Source: Anaerozeibacter sp031551775 (lineage in GTDB: Bacteria; Bacillota; Clostridia; Christensenellales; Aristaeellaceae). Taken from it: a stretch of DNA of 64,000 bases. The stretch is from assembly GCA_031551775.1 (NCBI GenBank), contig JAVBND010000029.1, positions 5,763-69,762 of the forward strand, given 5' to 3'. The stretch's first letter is position 1. The number at the start of each line of letters is the position of its first letter. The notes below the pieces were generated by a model. The model had not been told where the DNA came from and did no database searches. It saw only the letters and a list, made by a program, of their open reading frames with translations. This document shows, in pieces, positions 50,522 through 58,976 of this stretch. The position numbers and the translations under genes are program-made.

Positions 50522-51377
50522 ACTGCTCGTGGTGGCAACGCCCATCGGCAACCTGAAAGACATGAGCGAGCGCATGAAAGAGGCGCTCGGCGCGTGCGAC
50601 CTGATCGCGGCGGAGGACACGCGCGTCACGATGAAACTGCTCTCACACCTGGGGATCAAGAAGCCCATGGTCTCGCTTCACCGCCACAACGAAGGACAAA
50701 AGGCCGAGCCGCTGGTGCGGCGCATGGTCGAAGAAGACTTGACCGTGTGCGTGACGAGCGACGCGGGTACGCCGGGCATTTCGGATCCCGGCATCGAACT
50801 CGTTCGCGCGGCGATTGACGCGGGTGTGCGCGTGACGCCCATTCCCGGCCCGACCGCGCTTGCGGCGCATCTGTCCGCGACCGGCTTCGACGCGCGCTCG
50901 TTTGCCTTTTACGGCTTTCCTCCCCGCGAGGGCAAGGCGCTTAAGGAGAACCTCAGCAAAGCCGCAGCGCGCGGCATCCCGGTCGCCCTCTTCTACGAAT
51001 CGCCCCACCGCGTGGTGGGCCTGTGCGAAACCATCCTGGAACTGTTCCCCGATTGCCATCTGTCGGTGGCCTGCGACCTGACCAAGCTCTACGAGGTCAT
51101 CCTGACCGGCCAAGCTGCGGAAGTGGTTCAGCAGCTCAAGGCCAACCCCAATGTGGAGAAGGGCGAATACTCGGTGGCGGTCAGTTGGAACGCGCCGCCC
51201 CAAGAGGAGCAAGCGCCCGCGTCACCCATGCCCATCGAATGTGCGCTCGTTCAAAAGATGCTTTCCGGGCTTTCGCTCAGCGAAGCCGCCGAAAGCGTCC
51301 AGGCCGAAGGACGGGCGCGCAACGAAGTCTACAAGGCGCGCCTTGCGCTCAAAAAGCTCATCGACAGGGAAGCGTAG
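50514..51377 (+). CDS. rsmI: 16S rRNA (cytidine-1402-2'-O)-methyltransferase RsmI
   Basis: Modifies C1402 in the ribosomal decoding centre. 287 residues with the tetrapyrrole-methylase fold: LLVVATPIGNLKDMSER at the N terminus, AAEDTRVTMKLLSHLGI, SDAGTPGISDPG and PIPGPTALAAHLSATGF, all RsmI signatures. The C-terminal extension is helical. It is co-translated with the Rmt-like gene upstream and followed by a terminator. Confidence 0.96.
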   Translation: MAELLVVATPIGNLKDMSERMKEALGACDLIAAEDTRVTMKLLSHLGIKKPMVSLHRHNEGQKAEPLVRRMVEEDLTVCVTSDAGTPGISDPGIELVRAAIDAGVRVTPIPGPTALAAHLSATGFDARSFAFYGFPPREGKALKENLSKAAARGIPVALFYESPHRVVGLCETILELFPDCHLSVACDLTKLYEVILTGQAAEVVQQLKANPNVEKGEYSVAVSWNAPPQEEQAPASPMPIECALVQKMLSGLSLSEAAESVQAEGRARNEVYKARLALKKLIDREA

Positions 51378-51458
51378 AGCTGCCCCTTTTGCCTAAATGC
51401 GCAACGCTCGGCGCGATCAGTCGCTGTGTAAAATTTGTCGAAACTACTCAAAACGCCG

Positions 51459-51484
51459 CCCATGCAGTTTTGCTGGGTTTTTTT
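51459..51484 (+). terminator. Terminator after rsmI
   Basis: CCCA (51459-51462) with TGGG (51474-51477), continued inside by GCA/TGC with one bulged base, followed by seven Ts at 51478-51484. Confidence 0.65.
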
Positions 51485-51517
51485 GGCCGCGGAGTAGTAT
51501 TTTGGCTGGTTGTGTAG

Positions 51518-51523
51518 TATAAT
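51518..51523 (+). promoter_or_regulatory. -10 element upstream of glgC
   Basis: TATAAT at 51518-51523, about 62 nt before glgC. The hexamer at the 17-bp position (TAGTAT) is a poor -35, so this promoter may need an activator. Confidence 0.45.
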
Positions 51524-51585
51524 GTTATAAACTGATTATCAATACGGATCTCCGGGGTATGTTAGGATAAAGGAGTTGGTTCTAG

Positions 51586-52773
51586 ATGCAAAAGAAGCAG
51601 TGCATCGCCATGCTGCTCGCCGGCGGTCAGGGCAGCAGGTTGGGACTTCTGACCAAGACACTGGCCAAGCCGGCTGTGCCCTTCGGCGGAAAATACCGCA
51701 TCATCGATTTCCCTCTTTCCAATTGCTCAAACTCGGGCATTGATGTGGTGGGGGTGCTGACGCAGTACATGCCCCTTGAGCTCAACCGCTACATCGGCAC
51801 CGGCCAACCGTGGGACCTTGACCTGGTCAACGGCGGCGTGTTCGTATTGCCGCCCTATGTCAAAGGAAAAATAGGCGAATGGTACCGCGGCACCGCCAAC
51901 GCCATATACCAAAACATCCCCTTTATTGAGCAGTACAATCCCGAATATGTGCTGATCCTCTCGGGTGACCACATCTACAAGATGAACTACAACGCCATGC
52001 TGCGCTTCCACATCAAGAACGAAGCCGATTGCACCATCGCGGTAAGACCGGTTCCCTGGGAGGAGGCGCCCTCCTTTGGCATCATGAACACCGATGAGGC
52101 AAACCGCATCACCGAGTTTGAGGAAAAACCCAAGAAACCCAAGAGCAACCGCGCTTCGATGGGCGTGTACATTTTCAAATGGCCGGTGCTTCGCCGCTAC
52201 CTCGAAGAGGACGAGCAAAACCCAAACTCGCACAACGATTTTGGCAAAAACATCATCCCCGGCATGCTGGGCGACGGCCTCAAACTCATGGCCTACAGCT
52301 TTGAGGATTACTGGAAGGACGTCGGAACCATCGAGTCGCTCTGGGAGAGCAACATGGACCTGATCAAGGACCCGCCCGAGTTCAACCTCTACGACAAGCG
52401 CTGGCGCATCTACGCGCGCAATCCCATCATGCCGCCGCATTACGTGGGCGAAAGCGCGCTGGTAGACGGCAGCATGGTGACCGAGGGCTGCGAAGTATTC
52501 GGCACGGTGCTCAGAAGCGTGCTCTTCGCGGGCGTAACGGTTGAGGAAAACGCGGTGGTTGAAGACAGCGTCATCATGCCCGGCACTGTGATCAAGCGCG
52601 GCGCGATCGTGCGCCGTGCAATCGTGGGCGAGCGCGCGGTCATCGGAGAAGGCGCGGTGGTCGGCGGCGGGGGAGAGAGTAAAATCGCGCTGGTCGGCTC
52701 AGGCGCGCACATTGCGGACGGGGCGGCCGTAGGGCCTGGCGAGCAGTCGAGCGGGCGGAAGGAGGAAGCGTAA
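51586..52773 (+). CDS. glgC: Glucose-1-phosphate adenylyltransferase
   Basis: Makes ADP-glucose from ATP and glucose 1-phosphate, the committed step of glycogen synthesis. 395 residues: nucleotide-binding LLAGGQGSRLGLLT, AKPAVPFGGKYRIIDF, SGDHIYKMNY and a C-terminal left-handed beta-helix (ALVDGSMVTEGCEVFG). AAAGGAG precedes the ATG. First gene of glgC-glgD-glgA; directly abuts glgD. Confidence 0.96.
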   Translation: MQKKQCIAMLLAGGQGSRLGLLTKTLAKPAVPFGGKYRIIDFPLSNCSNSGIDVVGVLTQYMPLELNRYIGTGQPWDLDLVNGGVFVLPPYVKGKIGEWYRGTANAIYQNIPFIEQYNPEYVLILSGDHIYKMNYNAMLRFHIKNEADCTIAVRPVPWEEAPSFGIMNTDEANRITEFEEKPKKPKSNRASMGVYIFKWPVLRRYLEEDEQNPNSHNDFGKNIIPGMLGDGLKLMAYSFEDYWKDVGTIESLWESNMDLIKDPPEFNLYDKRWRIYARNPIMPPHYVGESALVDGSMVTEGCEVFGTVLRSVLFAGVTVEENAVVEDSVIMPGTVIKRGAIVRRAIVGERAVIGEGAVVGGGGESKIALVGSGAHIADGAAVGPGEQSSGRKEEA

Positions 52774-53904
52774 ATGAAGGACGTCATGGGCATCATCTAT
52801 ACCACAAAGGACGATATCGCGTTGCGCGAGCTCACGGCGTCGCGCGCCGTCGGGGCGCTTCCGGTGATCGGGCGCTACCGCATCATCGATTTCATCCTCT
52901 CCAGCATGGTCAATTCCGGCATCCGCAACGTGGGCGTCATCATGCAGAAGAATTACCACTCGCTGATGGACCACCTGGGCGCGGGCAAGGAATGGGACCT
53001 GCACACCAAGAACGACGGTCTGTTCATCCTGCCTCCCTTCCAAACGCGCGAAAACGTCGGCAACTATGAGGGCACCATCGATTCCCTCAAGTCGAACATG
53101 AGCTACATCCGCCGCTCAAAACAGGAGTACGCGATCTTTTGCAGCACCTACTCGGTGTTCAATACCTCCTTTGACGACATGCTGCGCGAGCACATCGAGT
53201 CGGGCGCGGACGTGACCATGATGTATACCAAGCAAGCCCTTGAAACCCGCCTGCCGTCGAGCAAAATTTCCTCCCACAACTACCTTCAGCTCGACGACAA
53301 GGGCAATGTGCTCGACATCGAAATCGGCGCGATGCCGCCGACGTATGAAAACTTCAGCATGAACGTCGTGCTGCTCAAACGCACGCTGCTGATGCACATG
53401 GTCGATCAGGCGGTTGCGCACGGCATACACGACATGCACCGCGACCTTCAGACCAACTACCTCAAAAGCGGGCTGCTCAAGATCCGGGGCTATGAATACA
53501 AGGGCTATCACAAGCGGGTGGAATCGATCCTCAGCTACTACCGCTTCAACCTGGACATGCTCGATGTCGCGACGCGCAAGGCGTTCTTCGGCGCGCAGCC
53601 GGTTTACACCAAGGTGCGCGACGAAGTGCCCGCCAAGTACGCCATCGGCGCGCGCGCGGTCAATTCGCTGGTCGCGGACGGCTGCATCATTGAGGGTACG
53701 GTCGAGAACAGCGTCCTGTTCCGTGGCGTGCGCGTCAGGCGCGGCGCGGTGGTCAAAAACTCCGTCATCATGCAGGAGTGCGACATTCAGGACGGCGTAG
53801 AGATCGAAAACGTCATCTTCGATAAGGCGGTCACCATTCGCTCGGGGAAACTGATCGGTACCAGCGAATACCCGATCGTCATTGGGAAAAACCTGACCCT
53901 GTGA
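52774..53904 (+). CDS. glgD: GlgD, regulatory ADP-glucose pyrophosphorylase subunit
   Basis: 376-residue paralog of GlgC typical of Firmicutes. It retains the fold (PVIGRYRIIDFILSSMVNSG) but lacks the GGxGxRL nucleotide loop, so it should act as a modulatory partner that raises GlgC activity. The start codon follows the glgC stop immediately, suggesting equimolar translation. Confidence 0.95.
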   Translation: MKDVMGIIYTTKDDIALRELTASRAVGALPVIGRYRIIDFILSSMVNSGIRNVGVIMQKNYHSLMDHLGAGKEWDLHTKNDGLFILPPFQTRENVGNYEGTIDSLKSNMSYIRRSKQEYAIFCSTYSVFNTSFDDMLREHIESGADVTMMYTKQALETRLPSSKISSHNYLQLDDKGNVLDIEIGAMPPTYENFSMNVVLLKRTLLMHMVDQAVAHGIHDMHRDLQTNYLKSGLLKIRGYEYKGYHKRVESILSYYRFNLDMLDVATRKAFFGAQPVYTKVRDEVPAKYAIGARAVNSLVADGCIIEGTVENSVLFRGVRVRRGAVVKNSVIMQECDIQDGVEIENVIFDKAVTIRSGKLIGTSEYPIVIGKNLTL

Positions 53905-53940
53905 TACCAAAAACGCAAACCGATCCTAGGAGGGAAAACC

Positions 53941-55608
53941 ATGAAAGTATTGCTGGTGGCATCCGAATGCGTGCCCTTTTCCAAGACCGGGGGTCTGGCC
54001 GACGTGGTGGGCGCGCTGCCCAAGGCCCTTGTAAAAGAGGGCATCGACGCGCGCGTGATCACGCCGCTCTACCGCGGCATGAGCGAGCAATGGAAAACCA
54101 AACTTGAGCACGTGCTGTTCTTCTATGTGAACCTGGGTTGGCGCAGGCAGTACGTGGGCATTGAAAAGTTGGTCCACGAAGGCGTGACCTATTACTTTGT
54201 CGATAACGAATACTACTTTGGGCGCTCCTACATCTACGGCCTGGGCGGAGACGAAGGTGAGCGGTTTGCCTACTTCTGCCGCGCCGTGCTTGAGGCCATC
54301 GCGCAGATCGACTTTATGCCGGACGTCCTGCACTTAAACGATTGGCAGACCGGCCTCATCGCGCCGATGCTTGAAGTGCAGTACCGGGTGCTGCCGCCCT
54401 ATCAGAAGGTCAAGACCGTCTACACGGTTCACAACCTTCAGTATCAGGGTCTCTTCCCCATCGGAGAAATCGAGGAACTGATCTCGATCGGCTACGACAT
54501 GTATACCTCGGACAAGCTCGAATTCTACGGCCAGTGTTCGTTTATGAAGGGCGGCCTGACCTACGCCGGCAAGATCACCACCGTCAGTCCGAGCTATGCC
54601 CAGGAGATCCAGACCGCCTACTACGGCGAGAAGCTCGACGGCCTGCTGCGCGCCAGGAACAAGGACCTGGTGGGTATATTGAACGGCATCGATACCGACG
54701 AGTACAACCCGGCGACCGACAAGCTGATCGATGTCAACTATACTTCCGAGAACTCCTCCGGCAAGGCCAAAAACAAGCTGATATTGCAAAAGGAGCTGGG
54801 ACTCACCGAGGGCCGCGACATCCCGATGATCGCCATGGTCAGCCGCCTGTCCGGGCAAAAGGGCTTTGACCTGGTTGACCGGGTGCTTGACGGCATTATG
54901 GCGACCGGCGCGCAGTTGGTTGTGCTGGGCATGGGCGAGGACAAGTACGTGGACCTGTTCAGTTGGGCGCAGTGGAAGTACGCGGGCAGCATCGCCGCGC
55001 GCGTCGAAATGAACGGGAGCCTAGCCCACCGCATCTATGCCTCCTCTGACCTGTTCCTCATGCCCTCCATGTTCGAGCCATGCGGCTTGAGCCAGATGAT
55101 TTCCCTCAGGTACGGCACAATCCCCATCGTGCGCGAGACCGGCGGCCTCAGGGATACCGTGCTCTCCTACAACAAGTACACCGACGAAGGCAACGGCTTC
55201 ACCTTCCTCAACTACAACGCGCACGACATGCTAAACGTCATTGAGCGCGCGGTTTCCTATTACAAAAACCAGCCCGAGGTCTTTAAAGCGCTCATAAAGC
55301 GCGCCATGGAAGGTCAGTACGGCTGGGACAAGTCGGCCAAGAGCTATGTTCAGATGTACAAGGAACTGACCGCGCCCGAGAAGAAACCGCGCGCGAAGAA
55401 GGCGGAAGATAAGCCGCAAGAAGCCAAGGCCGAAGCCGCGCCCGCGAGGAAACCGCGCGCGAAGAAGGCCGAGGATAAGCCGGAAGAAGCCAAGGCCGAA
55501 GCCGCGCCCGCGAAAAAGCCCCGCGCGAAGAAAGCTGAAGCGGCGCCGGAAGCTGAGTCCAAGCCCGCGCCTGCGAGGAAGCCCCGCGCGAAGAAAACCG
55601 CCGAATAA
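53941..55608 (+). CDS. glgA: Glycogen synthase with Lys/Ala/Pro-rich tail
   Basis: ADP-glucose-dependent glycosyltransferase (GT5) that extends alpha-1,4-glucan. The catalytic part starts MKVLLVASECVPFSKTGGLADVVG and includes HLNDWQTGL, TVHNLQYQG and PSMFEPCGLSQM. It ends near residue 476, a usual GlgA length. Residues about 477-555 are an added tail with four PRAKK motifs separated by acidic/Ala spacers (AEDKPEEAKAEAAPA), resembling histone-H1-like low-complexity tails. AGGAGGG precedes the ATG. No branching enzyme gene is in the operon. Confidence 0.94.
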   Translation: MKVLLVASECVPFSKTGGLADVVGALPKALVKEGIDARVITPLYRGMSEQWKTKLEHVLFFYVNLGWRRQYVGIEKLVHEGVTYYFVDNEYYFGRSYIYGLGGDEGERFAYFCRAVLEAIAQIDFMPDVLHLNDWQTGLIAPMLEVQYRVLPPYQKVKTVYTVHNLQYQGLFPIGEIEELISIGYDMYTSDKLEFYGQCSFMKGGLTYAGKITTVSPSYAQEIQTAYYGEKLDGLLRARNKDLVGILNGIDTDEYNPATDKLIDVNYTSENSSGKAKNKLILQKELGLTEGRDIPMIAMVSRLSGQKGFDLVDRVLDGIMATGAQLVVLGMGEDKYVDLFSWAQWKYAGSIAARVEMNGSLAHRIYASSDLFLMPSMFEPCGLSQMISLRYGTIPIVRETGGLRDTVLSYNKYTDEGNGFTFLNYNAHDMLNVIERAVSYYKNQPEVFKALIKRAMEGQYGWDKSAKSYVQMYKELTAPEKKPRAKKAEDKPQEAKAEAAPARKPRAKKAEDKPEEAKAEAAPAKKPRAKKAEAAPEAESKPAPARKPRAKKTAE

Positions 55609-55623
55609 GCAAGCCCATGAACC

Positions 55624-55660
55624 GGGGCTGCCCCACGCGCGCAAAACGCGGGGCAGCCCT
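55624..55660 (+). repeat. Hairpin repeat, left copy
   Basis: GGGCTGCCCC (55625-55634) pairs with GGGGCAGCCC (55650-55659) around CACGCGCGCAAAACGC. The same 36-nt unit recurs at 55894-55930. It starts 16 nt after the glgA stop and can act as a terminator stem. Confidence 0.75.
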
Positions 55661-55719
55661 CGTCCCATCAACACACCCCGTTCGCACCGCCCTCGCGGGC
55701 GTGCACCGCGAGGGTGAAT

Positions 55720-55764
55720 GGGATTTTGACAAAGGGCGAGCTTGCCCGCCCGGCTCAAAATCCC
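55720..55764 (+). repeat. Hairpin C of the array
   Basis: GGGATTTTGA (55720-55729) pairs with TCAAAATCCC (55755-55764); an inner GGGC/GCCC stem fills the loop. Confidence 0.7.
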
Positions 55765-55771
55765 TGCCCGC

Positions 55772-55815
55772 CCAAATTGCGCCCGGAAAATCCCGCAGGA
55801 TTTTCAGCAATTTGG
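55772..55815 (+). repeat. Hairpin D of the array
   Basis: Outer stem CCAAATTGC (55772-55780) with GCAATTTGG (55807-55815); inner stem GAAAATCC (55786-55793) with GGATTTTC (55798-55805). Confidence 0.7.
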
Positions 55816-55828
55816 CCCCGTTCCCCCT

Positions 55829-55893
55829 CATCGAAAAGGTTTTGCAGCAGCAAAAGATTTTCGATGACAGCGTATCGACTTTGTCGATACGCT
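55829..55893 (+). repeat. Hairpins E and F of the array
   Basis: E: CATCGAAAA (55829-55837) with TTTTCGATG (55858-55866), inner TTTTGC/GCAAAA. F: an 11-bp perfect stem AGCGTATCGAC (55869-55879) with GTCGATACGCT (55883-55893), 3-nt loop. Confidence 0.75.
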
Positions 55894-55938
55894 GGGAGCT
55901 GCCTCACGCGCGCAAAACGCGGGGCAGCCCTTTTCTTT
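55894..55938 (+). terminator. Hairpin repeat, right copy, with T-rich run
   Basis: Second copy of the left hairpin unit, GCTGCC (55898-55903) with GGCAGC (55923-55928), same CACGCGCGCAAAACGC loop. TTTTCTTT at 55931-55938 makes this copy a likely terminator for transcripts from glgA. Confidence 0.6.
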
Positions 55939-55967
55939 GCGCTGACCGGTTTTTCACTGCGGGACGC

Positions 55968-55996
55968 TTGACGCGCGAGGCGATAGCGCATACAAT
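55968..55996 (+). promoter_or_regulatory. SigA-type promoter of the methyltransferase operon
   Basis: TTGACG (55968-55973), 17 bp, TACAAT (55991-55996), 25 nt before the ATG at 56022. Confidence 0.75.
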
Positions 55997-56021
55997 AAAC
56001 CTCATTGGCGGAGGGGTTTTT

Positions 56022-56885
56022 ATGATTTATTTGGCATCCGACTGGAAGGATTACCGCGTGCTCGATTCCGGCGAAGGCGAAAAGCTTGAGAAGTGGAAGG
56101 ACGTCGTCTTGCGCCGGCCTGACCCGCAGGCGATCTGGCCCAAGCAGGCGCCGGAACGCTGGAAAAGCGCGGATGCGCACTACCACCGCTCGGCCAAGGG
56201 CGGCGGCGAGTGGGAATTTTTCCGGAAATTGCCCGAGCGGTGGACAGTTGAATACAAGGGCCTCAAGTTTTATGTGCACCCGACCGGGTTCAAGCACACG
56301 GGGCTTTTTCCCGAGCAGGCGGTCAATTGGGACTGGATGCGCGGGCTCATTGAGGGCGCGCGCCGTCCGGTCAAGGTATTGAACCTCTTCGGCTATACCG
56401 GCGGCGCGACGGTCGCCGCCGCCAAGGCGGGCGCGCAGGTGACCCATGTGGACGCCGCCAAGGGCATGGTCGCGTGGGCGGGCGAGAACCGGGCGCTTTC
56501 GGGCATCGATGAAAAAATGACGCGCTGGATTGTGGAAGACGCGCTCAAGTTTGCTCTGCGCGAGGCGCGGCGCGGAAATACCTATCAGGGCATTTTGATG
56601 GACCCGCCCAGCTACGGGCGCGGGCCGAGCGGCGAGGTGTGGAAGCTTGAGGACGAGCTGTACGGCCTGATCGACGCTTGCCAGAAGGTGCTCTCAGATG
56701 ACGCGCTGTTCATGCTGGTCAACAGCTACACCACCGGGCTTCAACCGGCGGTGCTTTCCAACATGCTGCTCATGGCGGTTCAAAAAGGTCACGGCGGGCG
56801 CGTGGAGGCGGGCGAGGTGGCGCTGCCGATCGAATCGGGCGGGGTGCTGCCCTGCGGCGCGTCGGGCCGCTGGACGGGCGCATGA
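56022..56885 (+). CDS. Class I SAM-dependent methyltransferase (RlmI/RlmK-like)
   Basis: 287 residues with a SAM-binding region NLFGYTGGATVAAAKAGA (about 122-139), VDAAKGMVAWAGENR and the catalytic MDPPSYGRGP motif (about 193-202). That NPPY-like loop and the VNWDWMRGLI lead-in are typical of RlmI/RlmK-type 23S rRNA m5C/m7G methyltransferases, though the PUA domain is missing. GGAGGGG precedes ATG 56022. It overlaps the pseudouridine synthase gene by 4 bp, supporting an rRNA substrate. Confidence 0.87.
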   Translation: MIYLASDWKDYRVLDSGEGEKLEKWKDVVLRRPDPQAIWPKQAPERWKSADAHYHRSAKGGGEWEFFRKLPERWTVEYKGLKFYVHPTGFKHTGLFPEQAVNWDWMRGLIEGARRPVKVLNLFGYTGGATVAAAKAGAQVTHVDAAKGMVAWAGENRALSGIDEKMTRWIVEDALKFALREARRGNTYQGILMDPPSYGRGPSGEVWKLEDELYGLIDACQKVLSDDALFMLVNSYTTGLQPAVLSNMLLMAVQKGHGGRVEAGEVALPIESGGVLPCGASGRWTGA

Positions 56886-57601
56886 CGGAGGTTTTTCGCG
56901 CCGGGCGCTACGAGGTGCCCGTGCTCTACTTGGACAATCAGTTGCTGGTGGTCGAGAAACCGGTCAACATGCCGGTTCAGGCGGATGCTTCGCTTGATCT
57001 TGACCTGCTGACATCTGCCAAGGCATTCATCGGCGAAAAATATCACAAGCCGGGGGCCGTGTACCTGGGCCTGGTGCACAGGCTCGACCGGCCGGTCGGC
57101 GGCGTGACGGTTCTTGCGCGCACGTCAAAGGCCGCCGAGCGCTTGAGCCGCGCATTTGCCGGGCATACGGTGCTCAAACGCTATCTGGCCGTGGCGCGGG
57201 GTGAAATTGAGCGTGAGACGCGCCTCATCGACTGCCTCGTCAAGGACCCGTTGACCGGCATGGTGAAGGTCGTCGGCGAAGGGACAAGCGGCGCAAAGCG
57301 CGCCGAACTCATAACCCGCCCCATTGCTTTCCGGGACGGCCTGACGCTGAGCGAAGTTGAGCTGATGACCGGGCGCGCGCATCAAATTCGCGTGCAGCAC
57401 ATGCACGCGGGGCACCCCTTGTGGGGCGACGCGCGTTACGGAAACGGGCAGCGGGGCGAGCAGGTGGCGCTGTGGGCGCGCGCGCTTACGCTTGAACACC
57501 CAACGCTCAAAGAAAGCATGACTTTCACGTCCATGCCGCCGCGCACTGGCGCGTGGGCGCACTTTTTGCCTGAACTGGAGGCCATGGATGAAGGGACGTA
57601 A
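56882..57601 (+). CDS. RluA-family pseudouridine synthase
   Basis: 239 residues with the catalytic HRLDRPVGGVTVLART motif (Asp at about 63), the LDNQLLVVEKPVNMPVQ entry strand and the ELMTGRAHQIRVQ motif. It converts specific uridines in rRNA or tRNA to pseudouridine; no S4 domain is present, as in shorter RluA-type enzymes. Overlaps the holin-like gene by 14 bp. Confidence 0.93.
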   Translation: MTEVFRAGRYEVPVLYLDNQLLVVEKPVNMPVQADASLDLDLLTSAKAFIGEKYHKPGAVYLGLVHRLDRPVGGVTVLARTSKAAERLSRAFAGHTVLKRYLAVARGEIERETRLIDCLVKDPLTGMVKVVGEGTSGAKRAELITRPIAFRDGLTLSEVELMTGRAHQIRVQHMHAGHPLWGDARYGNGQRGEQVALWARALTLEHPTLKESMTFTSMPPRTGAWAHFLPELEAMDEGT

Positions 57602-57926
57602 ATGGCTGGCGTTTTTAAGCTGCGTGTTTGCCATGCCGCTGTGCACCCAGATGCTGCCGGGCATCTCGGCCGATCCCGTGTCCGCGGCAGTGCTCGCGGG
57701 CGCGCTGCTGGGCGTGATCTACCTCGTGGTCAGGCCGGTGCTCAGGCTCCTGACCTTTCCGCTGGGCTGCCTGACGCTGGGACTTTCGGGCTTTATGATC
57801 GATACGGCGCTGATCCTGCTGCTGGCGCGCATGGTGCCCGGTTTTTCTGTCGCGGGCGTGGAATGGGCCGCGATGGCGGCGTTTTTGGTGGGCGCGCTGA
57901 CCATGATCACGGGCGGCATTCGATGA
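57588..57926 (+). CDS. Phage holin family IV-like membrane protein
   Basis: A 112-residue protein with four hydrophobic helices and the motif VRPVLRLLTFPLGCLTLG, hallmark of the four-helix holin superfamily IV (YvlD-like). It is chromosomal with no phage context, so a general envelope role is more likely than lysis. It lies between RluA and the thioesterase in a tight run. Confidence 0.85.
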   Translation: MKGRKWLAFLSCVFAMPLCTQMLPGISADPVSAAVLAGALLGVIYLVVRPVLRLLTFPLGCLTLGLSGFMIDTALILLLARMVPGFSVAGVEWAAMAAFLVGALTMITGGIR

Positions 57927-57943
57927 GAAGAAGGAAGTAAGTT

Positions 57944-58672
57944 ATGATTGAACGGCGCGAAACCATCAAAATTACCATGTCCGAAGCCGACGCGGGCGGA
58001 CGCTTCAAGGCATCCGCCGTCCTGCGCGTCATGCAGGAATTGGCCGAGCGCAACGCGGTCGCCATGGGGGCCGGGCGCGAGCAATTGATATCCCAAGGCA
58101 TCTGCTGGGTGCTGTACCGGCTCAGGTTTGAGCTCAAGCGCGAGATCAGGCTGGGCGAAACCGTCACCGCCGTCACCTGGCCCGCGGGCATCGAGGGCCT
58201 GTTCTTCAAGCGCTTTTTCCGCTTTGAGGATGAAGAGGGCAACCTGATCGGCGAGGCGGTGACACTCTGGGTGCTTCTCGAATTTGAGAGAAGGCGGCTC
58301 TTGCGTCCCACGGCGCTCTCCATGCCGGTCGGCGCGAATACCGAGCGCACGTCGGCGCTTGCGCTTCCGGGCGCGCTTCACATGGGCGAACTTGCGGAAA
58401 TTGAGACGCGCCGCGTGCGCTACACGGACCTAGACATCAACACCCACATGAACAACGCGCGCTACGCCGACTGGGCGCTCGATGCGATCGCCGAGGGCGG
58501 AAAGTGCCCCGCGATCCGCGCGATGCAGATCAACTTCATCGCCGAGGCGAGAGCGGACGACCGCGTGACGCTTAGGATGCGCCTGAGCGACAGCGGCGCG
58601 TGGATCGAAGGCTGCCGCCAAGGCGAAATGCGGCCGGTGTTTGAGGTTGAAGCGTTGTATTTTGTTGAATAA
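57944..58672 (+). CDS. Acyl-ACP thioesterase
   Basis: 242-residue double-hotdog protein of the FatA/FatB-type bacterial family, releasing fatty acids from acyl carrier protein. VLYRLRFELKREIRLGE and the second hotdog TDLDINTHMNNARYADWALD (about 164-183) carry the Asn/His catalytic pattern. GAAGGAAG precedes the ATG. Last gene of this plus-strand run. Confidence 0.9.
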   Translation: MIERRETIKITMSEADAGGRFKASAVLRVMQELAERNAVAMGAGREQLISQGICWVLYRLRFELKREIRLGETVTAVTWPAGIEGLFFKRFFRFEDEEGNLIGEAVTLWVLLEFERRRLLRPTALSMPVGANTERTSALALPGALHMGELAEIETRRVRYTDLDINTHMNNARYADWALDAIAEGGKCPAIRAMQINFIAEARADDRVTLRMRLSDSGAWIEGCRQGEMRPVFEVEALYFVE

Positions 58673-58749
58673 ACGCTACCCAAGCCCCAGATGGGACGGG
58701 AGGGCCAAAGCGCCCCTATCCAGCGGCGCGCGAACGACTGTAGCGTATT

Positions 58750-58767
58750 GAATCAGCGCTCACCTAG
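58750..58767. repeat. Half-end of the family 1 element
   Basis: Read on the minus strand: CTAGGTGAGCGCTGATTC, matching the family 1 terminus CTAGGTAAGCGCTGATC with one substitution and one inserted T. It abuts, and shares CTAG with, the family 2 element that follows; the matching opposite end was not found. Confidence 0.4.
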
Positions 58768-58976
58768 GGCGTGTTGACACTACCGCTCAACGCCCATCTT
58801 CCCTCGTCTTTTTGTGTCTGACCGAGCTACACCCCACGAACAAGGTGCGCCGTGTTCGTGGGGGCCCCGGGTTGCTTTCCCTCGAAATACGCCCGGTATT
58901 CCTTCGGGAAAGCGCCTTGTCAGACGCAAAAATCCAAGGAAATCTGAGCATTTCGGATAGTGTCAACACGCCCTAG
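58764..58976. mobile_element. MITE-like element, family 2 (213 bp)
   Basis: Perfect 19-bp terminal inverted repeats CTAGGGCGTGTTGACACTA (58764-58782) and its complement (58958-58976). The outermost CTAG is palindromic and may be the duplicated target. Inside are nested stems: TTTTTGTGTCTGAC against GTCAGACGCAAAAA (one mismatch), and CCCCACGAACA (58832-58842) with TGTTCGTGGGG (58853-58863). No transposase. The right end contains the TAG stop of the nucleotidyltransferase gene. A partial copy lies at 62284-62317. Confidence 0.75.

Larger units (their letters stand above)
55609..56021. other. 413-bp gap filled by a seven-hairpin array
   Basis: No supported gene. Seven consecutive perfect or near-perfect hairpins occupy 55625-55930, followed by a T-rich run and a promoter. 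Stems: 55625-55659, 55690-55714, 55720-55764, 55772-55815, 55829-55866, 55869-55893 and 55898-55928. The plus-strand frame is open through the region but its composition is that of the hairpins. Confidence 0.8.

Noticed and set aside
55617..56021. N-terminal extension of the class I methyltransferase through the hairpin array
   Set aside because: The frame is open, but residues derive from hairpin repeats. A promoter (55968-55996) and ribosome site lie directly before ATG 56022, which gives the family N terminus.
57588..57926. Prophage holin
   Set aside because: The protein is of holin superfamily IV, but there are no phage genes around and this family is common as a chromosomal membrane protein.
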